DNA from: Flavobacterium sp. NRK1
GTDB lineage: Bacteria; Bacteroidota; Bacteroidia; Flavobacteriales; Flavobacteriaceae
NCBI RefSeq assembly: GCF_024054175.1
Contig: NZ_JAMXLA010000001.1
Span: 2,859,166-2,923,165, forward strand
Direction: 5' to 3'
DNA: 64,000 nt
Shown: positions 45,679 through 54,149 of the stretch, piece after piece
How the letters are laid out: each line of letters starts with the position of its first letter
Position numbering within the stretch: the first letter of the stretch is position 1
Translations under genes and position numbers: made by a program
The notes under the pieces: generated by a model
Databases searched by the model: none
What the model was told of the DNA's origin: nothing
Seen by the model: only the letters and a program-made list of their open reading frames with translations

Positions 45679-45701
45679 GATAGTTTTAGATTTAAAAGAA
45701 C

Positions 45702-45722
45702 GCCTGCAGCATTACTGCAGGC
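45702..45722 (-). terminator. Intercistronic hairpin after the capsid gene
   Basis: GCCTGCAG (45702-45709) pairs with CTGCAGGC (45715-45722) around a five-base loop, then T-rich sequence on the minus strand. It lies between the capsid stop and the next start, where a partial terminator would raise capsid over downstream messages. Confidence 0.6.
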
Positions 45723-45732
45723 ATATCTTCAA

Positions 45733-47043
45733 TTATGCAGAAATGAAAGCGTTTTTAGCAAAAGCCTTAGGATTTGCAATAGCCACATCGGCATGCGTGT
45801 TAAGGGTTAACCTTACACTATCCGCTACATCTTCAGAGTACGGGTTAACTTTAATGTTAACTGCACCCCATTGTCCTATATACAATTGTGCCCAGTCACC
45901 GTATACAATTGGATATACCGCAGTACCACTTGCATCAAGCGTAGGCACTAACGATGTCGAGATGAATTTATCACCGTCAATAGTACCGTTTTCTAAAAGG
46001 AAACGGCCTGACCCTGAATCTTTGGTAATTGTTTTAAGCGCCGCTTTTACTTTAGGATGGATAAGATAACCAAGCATCATCTCAGTCGCATCATCTTCCT
46101 CGATCAAAGCCTGAAGCTCAACAATACGCGCCCACGTAGCAGCACCTGCCGCAGCCTGAGTAGAAACATTCACACCACTTACAGATAATAAACCTGTTGG
46201 AGCGGTACCGCCTGCACCGTTTATAGCAGCACTTTGTAAGAGGTTTACAAAACCACGGCGTATTCCGTTCATGATCATTGCCTGCGCATCTACAGAAGAC
46301 TGCATTAAAAGCCTGTTAGTTATCGATACAGCACCTGCCGCACGTTTAGGGTTTAATTTCGGGCCTGCAATTGTTTTTTTCTGTGTTGACACAGAAGCAC
46401 CTTCAGCAAGGAATTCCATTGTGAAGTCAGCACCTACAACCAAAGGCACATCACCCCCTGTTAAACCTGTCAGGAAGGTAGCACCAAGGTCCTCAAGGAA
46501 AAGCCTCGGGCGAAGCGGATCAACAATACGAGGCGCGTTATCCTGTACAAGCGCACCACCATAAGCGCCGCTATCCTGTGAAACAGTCTGCTGTGAAGCC
46601 CTCATATATGACATAGGAAGCGAGAAAACAGAAGAACTGAAGTCCTCATCACTGCCTACCTTAGCAGCGCGGCTTTCTGCAACACCTATTTCATGTACTT
46701 CTTTTTCTATACCATCCAGTGAACTTCTTGACTCCGGGTTAACAGATCTTAAAGCTTTAGTGATAGAAAAACGCTGGTAGATCTTTTCCTTTTCTTTATC
46801 CTCACCATCACCTCCGCCAAGCAAAGAAGGCGCTTTTGCAGCATCCCTGCGCTCATTTTCTTCAAATTTCTCAGCACGGACAATTTCTTCATCCATGTCG
46901 TCGATCTGCTTTTGCAGCTCATCGAATTCCTTTTTTTCATCTGCCGACATAGCCCTGTTTTCTGTTTTTAACAGGTCGGCGATCTTACGCTGCGAGGCTA
47001 CTAACGTTGAGCGCTCCAGCTTTAACTCACTACTTTTTTTCAT
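45733..47043 (-). CDS. Major capsid protein (HK97 fold)
   Basis: A 436-residue HK97-like capsid protein. Residues 1-110 are the delta domain, a charged coiled coil (KIADLLKTENRAMSADEKKEFDELQKQIDDMDEEI), likely removed by the prohead protease. From about residue 145 the mature chain contains the family patterns SAAINGAGGTAPTGLLSV, EDDATEMMLGYLIHPKVKAAL and YPIVYGDWAQLYIGQWGA. Its position after the protease gene matches. Confidence 0.93.
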   Translation of the reverse strand: MKKSSELKLERSTLVASQRKIADLLKTENRAMSADEKKEFDELQKQIDDMDEEIVRAEKFEENERRDAAKAPSLLGGGDGEDKEKEKIYQRFSITKALRSVNPESRSSLDGIEKEVHEIGVAESRAAKVGSDEDFSSSVFSLPMSYMRASQQTVSQDSGAYGGALVQDNAPRIVDPLRPRLFLEDLGATFLTGLTGGDVPLVVGADFTMEFLAEGASVSTQKKTIAGPKLNPKRAAGAVSITNRLLMQSSVDAQAMIMNGIRRGFVNLLQSAAINGAGGTAPTGLLSVSGVNVSTQAAAGAATWARIVELQALIEEDDATEMMLGYLIHPKVKAALKTITKDSGSGRFLLENGTIDGDKFISTSLVPTLDASGTAVYPIVYGDWAQLYIGQWGAVNIKVNPYSEDVADSVRLTLNTHADVAIANPKAFAKNAFISA

Positions 47044-47048
47044 TGTAC

Positions 47049-47705
47049 TTAATTATTTGCATTTATTAAAACCAGAGCTTCATGATACGTAAGCCCTTTA
47101 TCTTTGTCAGCATTGCGTTTTTCCGCTGCCGCATCTTTTTTCTTTTGTTCCAGCCACATATCATGACTGCGCTTATCTACAGTAGTATCCTGGTAAGCAG
47201 GGTAGGTAACAGGCGAAACATCATACAATATCTCTACTTTTACAACTTCTCTTAAATCAAGCTGCCCTTCCTGTTCGCGCCATACTGTTTCCTTAGGGCG
47301 AAAACCGAAAGAAGACTGCGAAACATCACCGCTCGCAATAGCATCAGCAAGGTCTTTTGCAAAACTCCTGTCAGGTGTAGTGTAGCGGTATTTAAGCCCT
47401 ATTTCATCAACCCAAACCTCCAGCGTACCCTTACCTTCTTTACATCTGGCCAGCACCTGGTTAGGGTCATGATTGAACAGGCAGCGTATATCGTCGTTAA
47501 GCACTTCATCAAACGCACCCGGAAGTATCACCTCACGGAACAACCCGTTTATTACCGCCTCGATATTGAATTTTGCCGCATAGCCTTCTATCACGTCTGC
47601 TGCCGCCACCGAATCGGTAGCCGCACGCTTTTCAATAGTCATATCCGCTACCGCATAACGGCGCACAGCACCGTCAATACCACTTATATAATCTTCTTTA
47701 ACCAT
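47049..47705 (-). CDS. Prohead protease (HK97 family, U35)
   Basis: A 218-residue serine protease that matures the head. The catalytic His79 is in LFNHDPNQVLAR and the Ser in GDVSQSSFGF (residues 129-132). The EGYAAKFN start and VSPVTYPAYQDT end are typical. It overlaps the portal gene by eight bases. A charged Lys/Glu tail follows the domain. Confidence 0.93.
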   Translation of the reverse strand: MVKEDYISGIDGAVRRYAVADMTIEKRAATDSVAAADVIEGYAAKFNIEAVINGLFREVILPGAFDEVLNDDIRCLFNHDPNQVLARCKEGKGTLEVWVDEIGLKYRYTTPDRSFAKDLADAIASGDVSQSSFGFRPKETVWREQEGQLDLREVVKVEILYDVSPVTYPAYQDTTVDKRSHDMWLEQKKKDAAAEKRNADKDKGLTYHEALVLINANN

Positions 47706-48930
47706 TGCCGTTATTTTTTAGTTCCTGATCGATCTGATCCTGTGTTTTTGTATTTACCGGGATGCGAAGGTCTTTACCGCCATCCATAGCATTATATTCC
47801 TCAAGCCCCCTTACTTCATTCGCCGTATACACACCACTATTAACCATTTTACTGTAATATTCGCCACGGCTTTTCATATCGGCGCGCAGCAGTACATTCA
47901 TGTTACCGCGAACATAAAAACCTTCCTTACGCTCTTTAAGAGTGAAAAGCTTTTTACTTTCCTCTTTTTCCACCATAGTAACTAAAGGCTGCATACTATC
48001 CACCATATAATCAAGTGACTGCTGCTCAATATTATTATTGGTACTGGACTGCATTGACTTTATTTTATGCAGCGGTATATTAAACCAGCGCGCTATCTCT
48101 TCTATACTGAAACGCCCTGATTCAATGATCTGTGCTTCCTGAGGGGTAAGCATAATAGGTTTGAACTTAAGCCCGTCATCAAGCACCACGATACGGTCAG
48201 GTGATTTTTCCTGCATAGCCGAATTCCAGGCAGCTTTTATTTTATCTTTAGCGTCAGTTAATATTTTATCTGACTCGATAACCCCCTGACGCACGCCTTT
48301 GTTAAGGAAATTCACATAACTGAACTCCTGCACTTCCAGTGCCAGGTTAAGGCTCATGCAGCCGTATGTAATTGCTGAAATACCCACAATACCATCAAGT
48401 GTCATTCCCTTATAATGAAGCACCTCTGAAGACAGCAGCACTTTACCGCCCTTAACATGGTAAGAAACCTTACCTGAAACAGAAAGCTTAATATCTTCTA
48501 CATCATCCCACGGGATATATTGCAGGTACATGGTACCGTTATAATTGCTAACGATCTGAAAAAGACAGTTACCGCGAAGTTTAACAGAAGTACCGATAAG
48601 CTTACGCCAGTGATAGGAATTTAAAAAACCATCTTCACCGTCAGGGTCCTGATTAAGAAGCCAGTCCACCGGATGATCGTTACGGCGTTCGCGTCCGCTA
48701 TCTATCTTTTTATACACCCCAAAAGGAATGATACCAAGACTGTCGGAAAGCATATCAACTGCATTATATACAGCAGACAGACGCATTGATTTTTTATAAT
48801 TTACAGTATTCAGCTTACCGTTTTTAGTCCCGGTAATATCCCAGAAATCAAAACTTTTAGATACGCCTGCCACATCAGCAGAACGGCTGACAGCAAACAT
48901 ATCGGTTAAAGCGCGGTTTAGTAAATTCAT
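47698..48930 (-). CDS. Portal protein (HK97 family)
   Basis: A 410-residue portal protein that forms the DNA channel of the head. It shows YKKSMRLSAVYNAVDMLSDSLGIIPF, WRKLIGTSVKLRGNCLFQIV, the IEEIARWFNIPLHKI wing, and QQSLDYMVDSMQPL, all typical. It starts the structural cluster after the block of small genes. Confidence 0.93.
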   Translation of the reverse strand: MNLLNRALTDMFAVSRSADVAGVSKSFDFWDITGTKNGKLNTVNYKKSMRLSAVYNAVDMLSDSLGIIPFGVYKKIDSGRERRNDHPVDWLLNQDPDGEDGFLNSYHWRKLIGTSVKLRGNCLFQIVSNYNGTMYLQYIPWDDVEDIKLSVSGKVSYHVKGGKVLLSSEVLHYKGMTLDGIVGISAITYGCMSLNLALEVQEFSYVNFLNKGVRQGVIESDKILTDAKDKIKAAWNSAMQEKSPDRIVVLDDGLKFKPIMLTPQEAQIIESGRFSIEEIARWFNIPLHKIKSMQSSTNNNIEQQSLDYMVDSMQPLVTMVEKEESKKLFTLKERKEGFYVRGNMNVLLRADMKSRGEYYSKMVNSGVYTANEVRGLEEYNAMDGGKDLRIPVNTKTQDQIDQELKNNGNG

Positions 48931-49030
48931 TCCTCATACTGATTATGAGGATAAAAGTAGTTGCAGTAAAAAACGTAGCGGTGTACAATTTTCCCGTTTT
49001 TTTTGATTTTTTTTTGAAGTAGGGTAGAGG

Positions 49031-49066
49031 CATAAAAAAACCCGCTCAATGGCGGGAGTTTTTTAA
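49031..49066 (-). terminator. Terminator between the small-gene block and the portal gene
   Basis: CCCGC and GCGGG form a stem (49041-49045 with 49051-49055) extended by A and T runs on both sides. In the minus direction a T7 run follows. If it acts, the portal gene needs its own promoter or antitermination. Confidence 0.75.
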
Positions 49067-49152
49067 ATTGGATTTTTAAGCCTGAAATTTGCTGCTAATC
49101 TTTTAGAAGCAGGAAACAATTTTAAGTATTGGCTTAGCGTTAGTTTTTCCAT
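49063..49152 (-). CDS. Possible 29-residue peptide
   Basis: The frame from ATG at 49152 codes MEKLTLSQYLKLFPASKRLA and ends in KNPI just before the terminator, an amphipathic helical peptide. Its tight fit between the upstream gene and the hairpin supports it, but it is short. Confidence 0.35.
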   Translation of the reverse strand: MEKLTLSQYLKLFPASKRLAANFRLKNPI

Positions 49153-49163
49153 ACCGTTTATTT

Positions 49164-49370
49164 TTAAGCTTTCACATTTGGGTTAGTAACCTGTGTGCAT
49201 AAATCATGACCAAACAATCTAATCGCGTCACGCCTATTATATTCATCATTGTTTAGGCGCATAGCACATGATTTACAATAATGTTTTTGCGTGCTATGAT
49301 TGTACCATGTAGCGTTTGTGTTGTCGCATCGTGTTATATTACACACGTCATTTAAATCTCCTTTTGCCAT
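49164..49370 (-). CDS. Small zinc-ribbon-like phage protein
   Basis: A 68-residue protein with Cys/His pairs that suit a zinc ribbon: VCNITRC near residue 10, then HYCKSCAMR. A related Cys pattern lies in the 49821-50090 gene. A leader ending AACCAAACAATA precedes the start. Function unknown. Confidence 0.55.
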   Translation of the reverse strand: MAKGDLNDVCNITRCDNTNATWYNHSTQKHYCKSCAMRLNNDEYNRRDAIRLFGHDLCTQVTNPNVKA

Positions 49371-49385
49371 AATTATATTGTTTGG

Positions 49386-49649
49386 TTATTTTACTACGTT
49401 AAGGGTGTTTCTAATTGATTTAATCTGTAGTGTTACTGCAAACGATTTTTCAAAATTTTCAGCACATTTTTCAATCTGCAAATCACACATTTGTCTTGCG
49501 TAAATATTCATTGCTTCTTCAATAATAGATTCAACAAAAACTCTGACACAATCGCCTGTTTTGTATTTTAGCAATAGTTCTTTAAAGTTGCTGCTAAACT
49601 CTGATTTTAATTTAACTGCTTCATCTAAGCATTCTTCTAAGCTTTTCAT
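49386..49649 (-). CDS. Small phage protein of unknown function
   Basis: An 87-residue helical protein (MKSLEECLDEAVKLKSEFSS, then RVFVESIIEEAMNIYARQMC). Two Cys, no motif. It has the AACCAATTAAAA leader found before several neighbours. Confidence 0.55.
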   Translation of the reverse strand: MKSLEECLDEAVKLKSEFSSNFKELLLKYKTGDCVRVFVESIIEEAMNIYARQMCDLQIEKCAENFEKSFAVTLQIKSIRNTLNVVK

Positions 49650-49650
49650 T

Positions 49651-49797
49651 TTATTCTGTTTTAATTGGTTGGTTTAATCGAAGTGATTCTTTTTTAGCCA
49701 TATTTAAGGCTGTTTTAAAGTCTATGCCTTGTACTCCGCATTCATGAAAAAATTGGCATATTGCCTCAAATTCTTCTGCTGTTAACGCTGTTGCCAT
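49651..49797 (-). CDS. Small phage protein (48 residues)
   Basis: The frame from ATG at 49797 codes MATALTAEEFEAICQFFHEC and ends NQPIKTE. It is preceded by the AACCAATTAAAA leader 13 bases from the start. The next gene begins directly after. Helical; function unknown. Confidence 0.5.
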   Translation of the reverse strand: MATALTAEEFEAICQFFHECGVQGIDFKTALNMAKKESLRLNQPIKTE

Positions 49798-49820
49798 ACT
49801 TCAGTTTTTAATTGGTTGGT

Positions 49821-50090
49821 TTAACCATATATAATATACTCCTTGTATCTTCCTTTTTCCTTAGCGATTTTTATAATTGTCTTGTTTAATTCTGATGTGC
49901 TTTCGCTCGAAAGTTTTTTATCAATAGTATTATTACAATCCTCCACATCGTTACATTCCCAAATATGACCTGTAGCGTAACCGTGATGCACCTCCCCAAC
50001 CGCTTTAACCGCTTGGTCTGTACTCCTAACACGTAAACACATCCTGCATTTACCTTTTTTTGCTTTTTTACTTAATCCATCTGATGCCAT
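49821..50090 (-). CDS. Small zinc-finger-like phage protein
   Basis: An 89-residue basic protein with a CRMCLRVRS pair, a His cluster (VHHGYATGHIW) and ECNDVEDC, a Cys/His layout typical of a small treble-clef zinc domain. It has the AACCAATTAAAA leader. Function unknown, possibly nucleic-acid or protein binding. Confidence 0.55.
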   Translation of the reverse strand: MASDGLSKKAKKGKCRMCLRVRSTDQAVKAVGEVHHGYATGHIWECNDVEDCNNTIDKKLSSESTSELNKTIIKIAKEKGRYKEYIIYG

Positions 50091-50125
50091 ACTTCAATTT
50101 TTAATTGGTTCTACCTTGAAAATGA

Positions 50126-50308
50126 TTAGTCTTTGTCTTTAAAATAATCAGGATTACAGCCTTTAATTATTTCTATAGCGTCTTCGTAAAAGCGGGTTCC
50201 CTTAGCTAATGTCAATAGTGAAAAACAAAGAATGTCTATTTTTACAGATTTTCGGTAAAAAGCATCCCCTACACATTGGGCTATTTTTTCGGCTTTTGTA
50301 GTTCCCAT
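50126..50308 (-). CDS. Small phage protein (60 residues)
   Basis: A 60-residue protein (MGTTKAEKIAQCVGDAFYRK, ending CNPDYFKDKD). Helical, two Cys in the N-terminal half plus one near the end. No family recognised. Confidence 0.45.
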   Translation of the reverse strand: MGTTKAEKIAQCVGDAFYRKSVKIDILCFSLLTLAKGTRFYEDAIEIIKGCNPDYFKDKD

Positions 50309-50313
50309 AACTG

Positions 50314-50565
50314 TTAATCGATATTAGAAATTATTGTGTTTTTTATTTGAAGCCTTTTTACTTCAAATGCGGATTTTTGTATAAAGTGCCAGTTTATTTG
50401 ATATGTATGTAAAAATCTATCAGGATAACACCAATAATAACCGAAGTGTCCCTCTGTTTGAAGTTGATATTGATCCGTTACACAATCATACCCTATTACA
50501 TTTTTTTCTGTTGGCTCTCCAAATTCAAATACAACTACTTTTTTACCTATTAGATCATGCCTCAT
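50314..50565 (-). CDS. Small phage protein (83 residues)
   Basis: An 83-residue protein that starts MRHDLIGKKVVVFEFGEPTE with a beta-rich, SH3-like look (KKVVVFEFGEP, VTDQYQLQTEGHFGYYWCYPDRF). Its start overlaps the upstream stop by four bases. Function unknown. Confidence 0.5.
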   Translation of the reverse strand: MRHDLIGKKVVVFEFGEPTEKNVIGYDCVTDQYQLQTEGHFGYYWCYPDRFLHTYQINWHFIQKSAFEVKRLQIKNTIISNID

Positions 50566-50813
50566 AACTGTATGATTAAAGGTTGTTCGTAAATAATTTT
50601 ATCAACAATGTCTGTAGCAGAAGTAATAGGTATCATTCCGTATTTCTTTTCTAAAATGGATAAACCTTTTTTACAGAACTTCTCTATTTCTTCTATTAGT
50701 TCGTCAATCTCTTGTTCTGAAAGTCCTGAATCGTCTAATGCGAATCCATCAAAAGCAAGACCTGATGTAAAAACTAATGCTTTAGCTGTATCTTTAAAGA
50801 ATATGCTTGCCAT
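50562..50813 (-). CDS. Small phage protein (83 residues)
   Basis: An 83-residue protein (MASIFFKDTAKALVFTSGLA, then SEQEIDELIEEIEKFCKKGLSIL). Acidic helix in the middle. The next gene starts within its stop. No family recognised. Confidence 0.5.
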   Translation of the reverse strand: MASIFFKDTAKALVFTSGLAFDGFALDDSGLSEQEIDELIEEIEKFCKKGLSILEKKYGMIPITSATDIVDKIIYEQPLIIQL

Positions 50814-50828
50814 AACTGTACATATTAA

Positions 50829-51026
50829 TTAGGTTCTTCTATTAACCTTGTCTATTATATCATCCACTTCTTCATCTTTGAGTTCGGCCGTTGAATCATA
50901 CCCAACTTTTTTAGCATAACTTAAAACAGCTAATACTTGTGCCTTAGTCATGGGTTTTCCTCTATGGATAAATGTTCTCCAACTCTTGTCTATGGCAGCA
51001 AGAGCACCATTAATATCTGCATGCAT
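50829..51026 (-). CDS. Small phage protein (65 residues)
   Basis: A 65-residue protein (MHADINGALAAIDKSWRTFI, ending DDIIDKVNRRT). Two helices joined by a basic turn. It carries the AACCAATTAAA leader. Function unknown. Confidence 0.5.
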   Translation of the reverse strand: MHADINGALAAIDKSWRTFIHRGKPMTKAQVLAVLSYAKKVGYDSTAELKDEEVDDIIDKVNRRT

Positions 51027-51030
51027 AATT

Positions 51031-51507
51031 TTATAGTTTAATTGGTTCTTCTTCTTTTACTGGCTGTTCCGGTTGCTGTGGTGCTTCAGGCTGTTCCGGT
51101 TCCTGATCGGCAACCTTAACCAGCCTGATTATAAACTGGCCTTTAACCACAAGCCTGATCTCATTACCCCATACTATCCAGTCGTTGATCTCGATCATAG
51201 TACCATCCGGGAAATATATCCTCAGGTAGCAGTCAATCTTTACAAAAGTGCTATAGTTATTACTGGCAAGGTCGATGCTGTAAACATATCCCGGCACATC
51301 TATAACCACGCTTACAGGGGTAATCTCAATAGTTCCGGGTAAGTAATTGGTTTGCCCTTCAACAGATATATACCTGCCTGTCATGTATTCCGGTACCGCA
51401 TCATGATTTTTATGTACTGTTTCTTTAACAGCAGGACCCCGGTTAAACTCATCCGGAGAGCACGACATAAATAGCAAGGCAAATAAGAGTGTGATCGTTG
51501 TTTTCAT
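51031..51507 (-). CDS. Phage-encoded lipoprotein
   Basis: A 158-residue lipoprotein when started at MKTTITLLFALLFMSC (lipobox LLFMSC); a longer frame start adds 11 charged residues and would spoil the signal. The mature part is a beta-rich domain (TGRYISVEGQTNYLPGTIEI, YLRIYFPDGTMIEINDWIVWG) with a Pro/Glu/Gln-rich tail. Such lipoproteins in prophages often block superinfection or alter the envelope; that is inference, and no family was recognised. Confidence 0.6.
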   Translation of the reverse strand: MKTTITLLFALLFMSCSPDEFNRGPAVKETVHKNHDAVPEYMTGRYISVEGQTNYLPGTIEITPVSVVIDVPGYVYSIDLASNNYSTFVKIDCYLRIYFPDGTMIEINDWIVWGNEIRLVVKGQFIIRLVKVADQEPEQPEAPQQPEQPVKEEEPIKL

Positions 51508-51511
51508 AAAT

Positions 51512-51700
51512 TTATTTTTTGTTTTTACTTTCTTTTGCATATTCCCTGAGATAGAAAATTCCTGCTATCAGTACTAAAAACACCAGGATCACAACCAAGC
51601 TGTATCTAAGCCAGTTTTTTGCTATAAAATCCAGCTCAAGCAGTGTACTCAATCCAAAGGCAATAAGGAAGACTATTATTATTGTTATTATATACCGCAT
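51512..51700 (-). CDS. Small two-helix membrane protein
   Basis: A 62-residue protein with two transmembrane helices (residues 2-22 and 32-52) and a basic tail ESKNKK. It ends four bases before the lipoprotein start and may form a pair with it. Function unknown. Confidence 0.5.
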   Translation of the reverse strand: MRYIITIIIVFLIAFGLSTLLELDFIAKNWLRYSLVVILVFLVLIAGIFYLREYAKESKNKK

Positions 51701-51702
51701 AA

Positions 51703-51963
51703 TTATTTTTTCTTATAATGATAATACCTCGATCTTCTATAGCTCTCAAAATCTGAAAAACGGTACTGTCCCCATATTTCAAAATACTGATCATTTACAG
51801 CATTAAATGCTTCCTCATTAGTACGGGAATGCTTAACCATATTAAAGACTGCTGTAAAAAAACCGTCCAGCGTACCCAATTGCCGCATTATTTCATTTTG
51901 GCGCTGCAGCTCGCCAACCTTTTTTTCAAGCATTATTTCTATTGGTTCTTTTTGGTCTGCCAT
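51703..51963 (-). CDS. Small phage protein (86 residues)
   Basis: An 86-residue protein with an N-terminal helix (LEKKVGELQRQNEIMRQLG), a central TNEEAFNAVNDQYFEIWGQY region and a basic Tyr-rich end. Unknown function. It follows terL by 27 bases. Confidence 0.5.
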   Translation of the reverse strand: MADQKEPIEIMLEKKVGELQRQNEIMRQLGTLDGFFTAVFNMVKHSRTNEEAFNAVNDQYFEIWGQYRFSDFESYRRSRYYHYKKK

Positions 51964-51990
51964 GATATCTGTGTTTGTTTATTTTATTAG

Positions 51991-53757
51991 TTAACATTCA
52001 AAAGGCACATCGTCCCTGTTATAGATACTTTCATTAGTATCTTCAGGCTCTGAAAGCGAACCCCCAAGCGCATTTATAATTGCAGGTATCCCATCGATAC
52101 GCCTGCCGTTGGTGTTACTTTTACCTTTATGCACTTTAATATTCTCATTAGCATCGCTGATTATCTGACACCCGGCAAGCATCCACGCCAGTACAGGGTT
52201 ACCATCGTGCCATAACTTACCCTCATAAACAAGTTTTTCAAATTGTTTTGTAGGTTTGGATAACTTCGTAATAGATTGGCTGAAATAAGAAACATTAATA
52301 CCTGAATCCATAAGGTTAGTGGTTATATTAGCGGCGTTCCACTCATCTATCTCTATCCTTATTGTTTTGTGCAAGGTATGGTTTACCTGTATATAGTCGT
52401 AAACAATGTTATAATCTACCACTTCGCCTTCAGTAGCCACTATATACCCTTTATCCGCCCAGAAGCGATACGGTACACGGTCAACTTTACTACGTTTATC
52501 TATTCCTATTTTAGGACAGAAGAAAAACACCTTTACATACCTATCACCATCATCATCAGGCTCACTCACCAGGGCATAAGCGGTAATATCTGTAGTTGAA
52601 GACAGGTCAAGTCCGCCGTAGCACCCGTATTTTTGGAATTTTTCAAGAACCTGCGCATCAGTCATTTTCCTGTCTTTATTATGCCGGTAGCTTTGGCGCA
52701 TCCAGGTATCACTCATTATCCATACCGTAGGTGCATCTACCCACATATTAAGGTGTTTTGTCTTGAAATTCGGAATTTTAGACGGTTGCAGCTTCGCTTT
52801 TTCATATTCCTCACGGATACGATCAATATTAAGGCCCTGATCAAGAAGCGGGTTAGCTTTTATCCACACATTTTCATCTTCCCAATCATCTTCCTCGTCA
52901 ATATCATGTATCATAATAAAAATATGATCCATTTCAGCGCGGCCTTCCAGCACTTCAACCACACTATCCTCATATCTTTTACAAGCGCTTTGTATATTTG
53001 TACCGGCAGTTGTAATATGCCATATAAGGGGCTGTGTACGTTGTACTGCCGAACTTTCAAGATTTTCCTTTACACTGTCATCCTTATGGGCATGGTATTC
53101 ATCAATTATCGATAAATGCGCATTAATACCATCCTGTGTCTGACTATCACCGCCTAATGGCTTCATTACCGATCCGGTAGGATGAAAACCAATAATGCGC
53201 TGTTGCGAGTAAAAACCCATTTTTTTAAGCGCCCTATTTGCAACCGGACTTTCTACAAATTGTTTCGCCTGGTTCCAGCATATACGGGCCTGATCCTCTT
53301 TTGTAGCGCCGACATATACCTCGGCCTCCATTTCCATCTCTACAGAAAGCATATACAGTCCAAGCCCCGCCATTTCTGCCGATTTTCCGTTTTTCTTTGC
53401 ACGCTTATCGTAAATAGTACGTATTCGCCTGAGGTCGGTATCAGGATCAGGAACCGCACCCATTTGTTTTTTCCACGCAAAAACATTATACATGGTGAAT
53501 TGCTGGAAAGGCGCTAAATGAAACGCCTTTCCCGCCATTTTCCCTTTAGTGTGGTTTAAGCACAAAGGGAAAAAATCAATAATACTCATTCCTGCAGCAT
53601 GATCCAGGTAAAAGCCTGATTCCGGAGCTTCATCTATCCACCTGAAAAACCGCTGTACCGCCAGCTTAATAAGCCTGCCCGTAACAATACTCCCATCCAG
53701 TACACCATAAGCGTACTGAAAAGGAACGGAAGCGAGCATTTCAGGAGTTGGTTTCAT
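51991..53757 (-). CDS. terL: Terminase large subunit
   Basis: A 588-residue packaging motor. The Walker-A-like RAKKNGKSA is at residues 119-127 and Walker B with catalytic Glu, LSIIDE, at 215-220. The nuclease domain contains YGGLDLSSTTDI with its acidic residue, IRIEIDEWNAANIT and further acids. The first 16 codons have a 90% identical relic at 54150-54200, a sign of insertion upstream. Length is typical for HK97/P27-partner terminases. Confidence 0.93.
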   Translation of the reverse strand: MKPTPEMLASVPFQYAYGVLDGSIVTGRLIKLAVQRFFRWIDEAPESGFYLDHAAGMSIIDFFPLCLNHTKGKMAGKAFHLAPFQQFTMYNVFAWKKQMGAVPDPDTDLRRIRTIYDKRAKKNGKSAEMAGLGLYMLSVEMEMEAEVYVGATKEDQARICWNQAKQFVESPVANRALKKMGFYSQQRIIGFHPTGSVMKPLGGDSQTQDGINAHLSIIDEYHAHKDDSVKENLESSAVQRTQPLIWHITTAGTNIQSACKRYEDSVVEVLEGRAEMDHIFIMIHDIDEEDDWEDENVWIKANPLLDQGLNIDRIREEYEKAKLQPSKIPNFKTKHLNMWVDAPTVWIMSDTWMRQSYRHNKDRKMTDAQVLEKFQKYGCYGGLDLSSTTDITAYALVSEPDDDGDRYVKVFFFCPKIGIDKRSKVDRVPYRFWADKGYIVATEGEVVDYNIVYDYIQVNHTLHKTIRIEIDEWNAANITTNLMDSGINVSYFSQSITKLSKPTKQFEKLVYEGKLWHDGNPVLAWMLAGCQIISDANENIKVHKGKSNTNGRRIDGIPAIINALGGSLSEPEDTNESIYNRDDVPFEC

Positions 53758-53766
53758 ACAGTAGCG

Positions 53767-54123
53767 TTAAAAAAGAGTGATATTTCCAATCTCTAAAGCT
53801 CTTTTTAAAGCATATTGCATCACATCGTGCATAGATTTTATAGGATCAGCTTTACCTTTTCCAATAAAATCATGATACCACTGATATTGATCTTTTATCC
53901 ATTTTGGAAAAAAATATTTACCCCAAACATCTATTTCACAATAAGAATCTAATTCCGAGTCAAAAACTTCTAATTCAGTTCCACAGGACACGCTTTCATA
54001 AACATCAATTTGATATATATTTACCAATACATTAACTCCAACAGATTTTATATGATAAGAAACTAAAAAAGCTGTAGTCTCATCGTTATCAGATATATAG
54101 TATTCTCCTTTAATTTTTTCCAT
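53767..54123 (-). CDS. Inserted gene of unknown function
   Basis: A 118-residue acidic protein (MEKIKGEYYISDNDETTAFL, ending ALKRALEIGNITLF) with Trp/Tyr-rich FPKWIKDQYQWYHDFIGKG. It is the body of the segment bracketed by terL and its relic, looks more AT-rich than terL, and is probably a late acquisition. No family recognised. Confidence 0.55.
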   Translation of the reverse strand: MEKIKGEYYISDNDETTAFLVSYHIKSVGVNVLVNIYQIDVYESVSCGTELEVFDSELDSYCEIDVWGKYFFPKWIKDQYQWYHDFIGKGKADPIKSMHDVMQYALKRALEIGNITLF

Positions 54124-54149
54124 TTTTTATAGTATATTATTTAGCAGTT

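Larger units (their letters stand above)
49378..51048 (-). repeat. Recurring AACCAATTAAAA leader before small genes
   Basis: On the minus strand the sequence AACCAATTAAA(A) stands 9-22 bases before the start codons at 49649, 49797, 50090 and 51026 (elements at 49659-49675, 49805-49822, 50098-50110 and 51038-51048). Close variants lie before 50813 and 49370 here, and AACCAACAAA before the genes at 60430 and 42290. It could be a translation enhancer in a group that lacks Shine-Dalgarno sites, or a recombination boundary. Confidence 0.55.
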
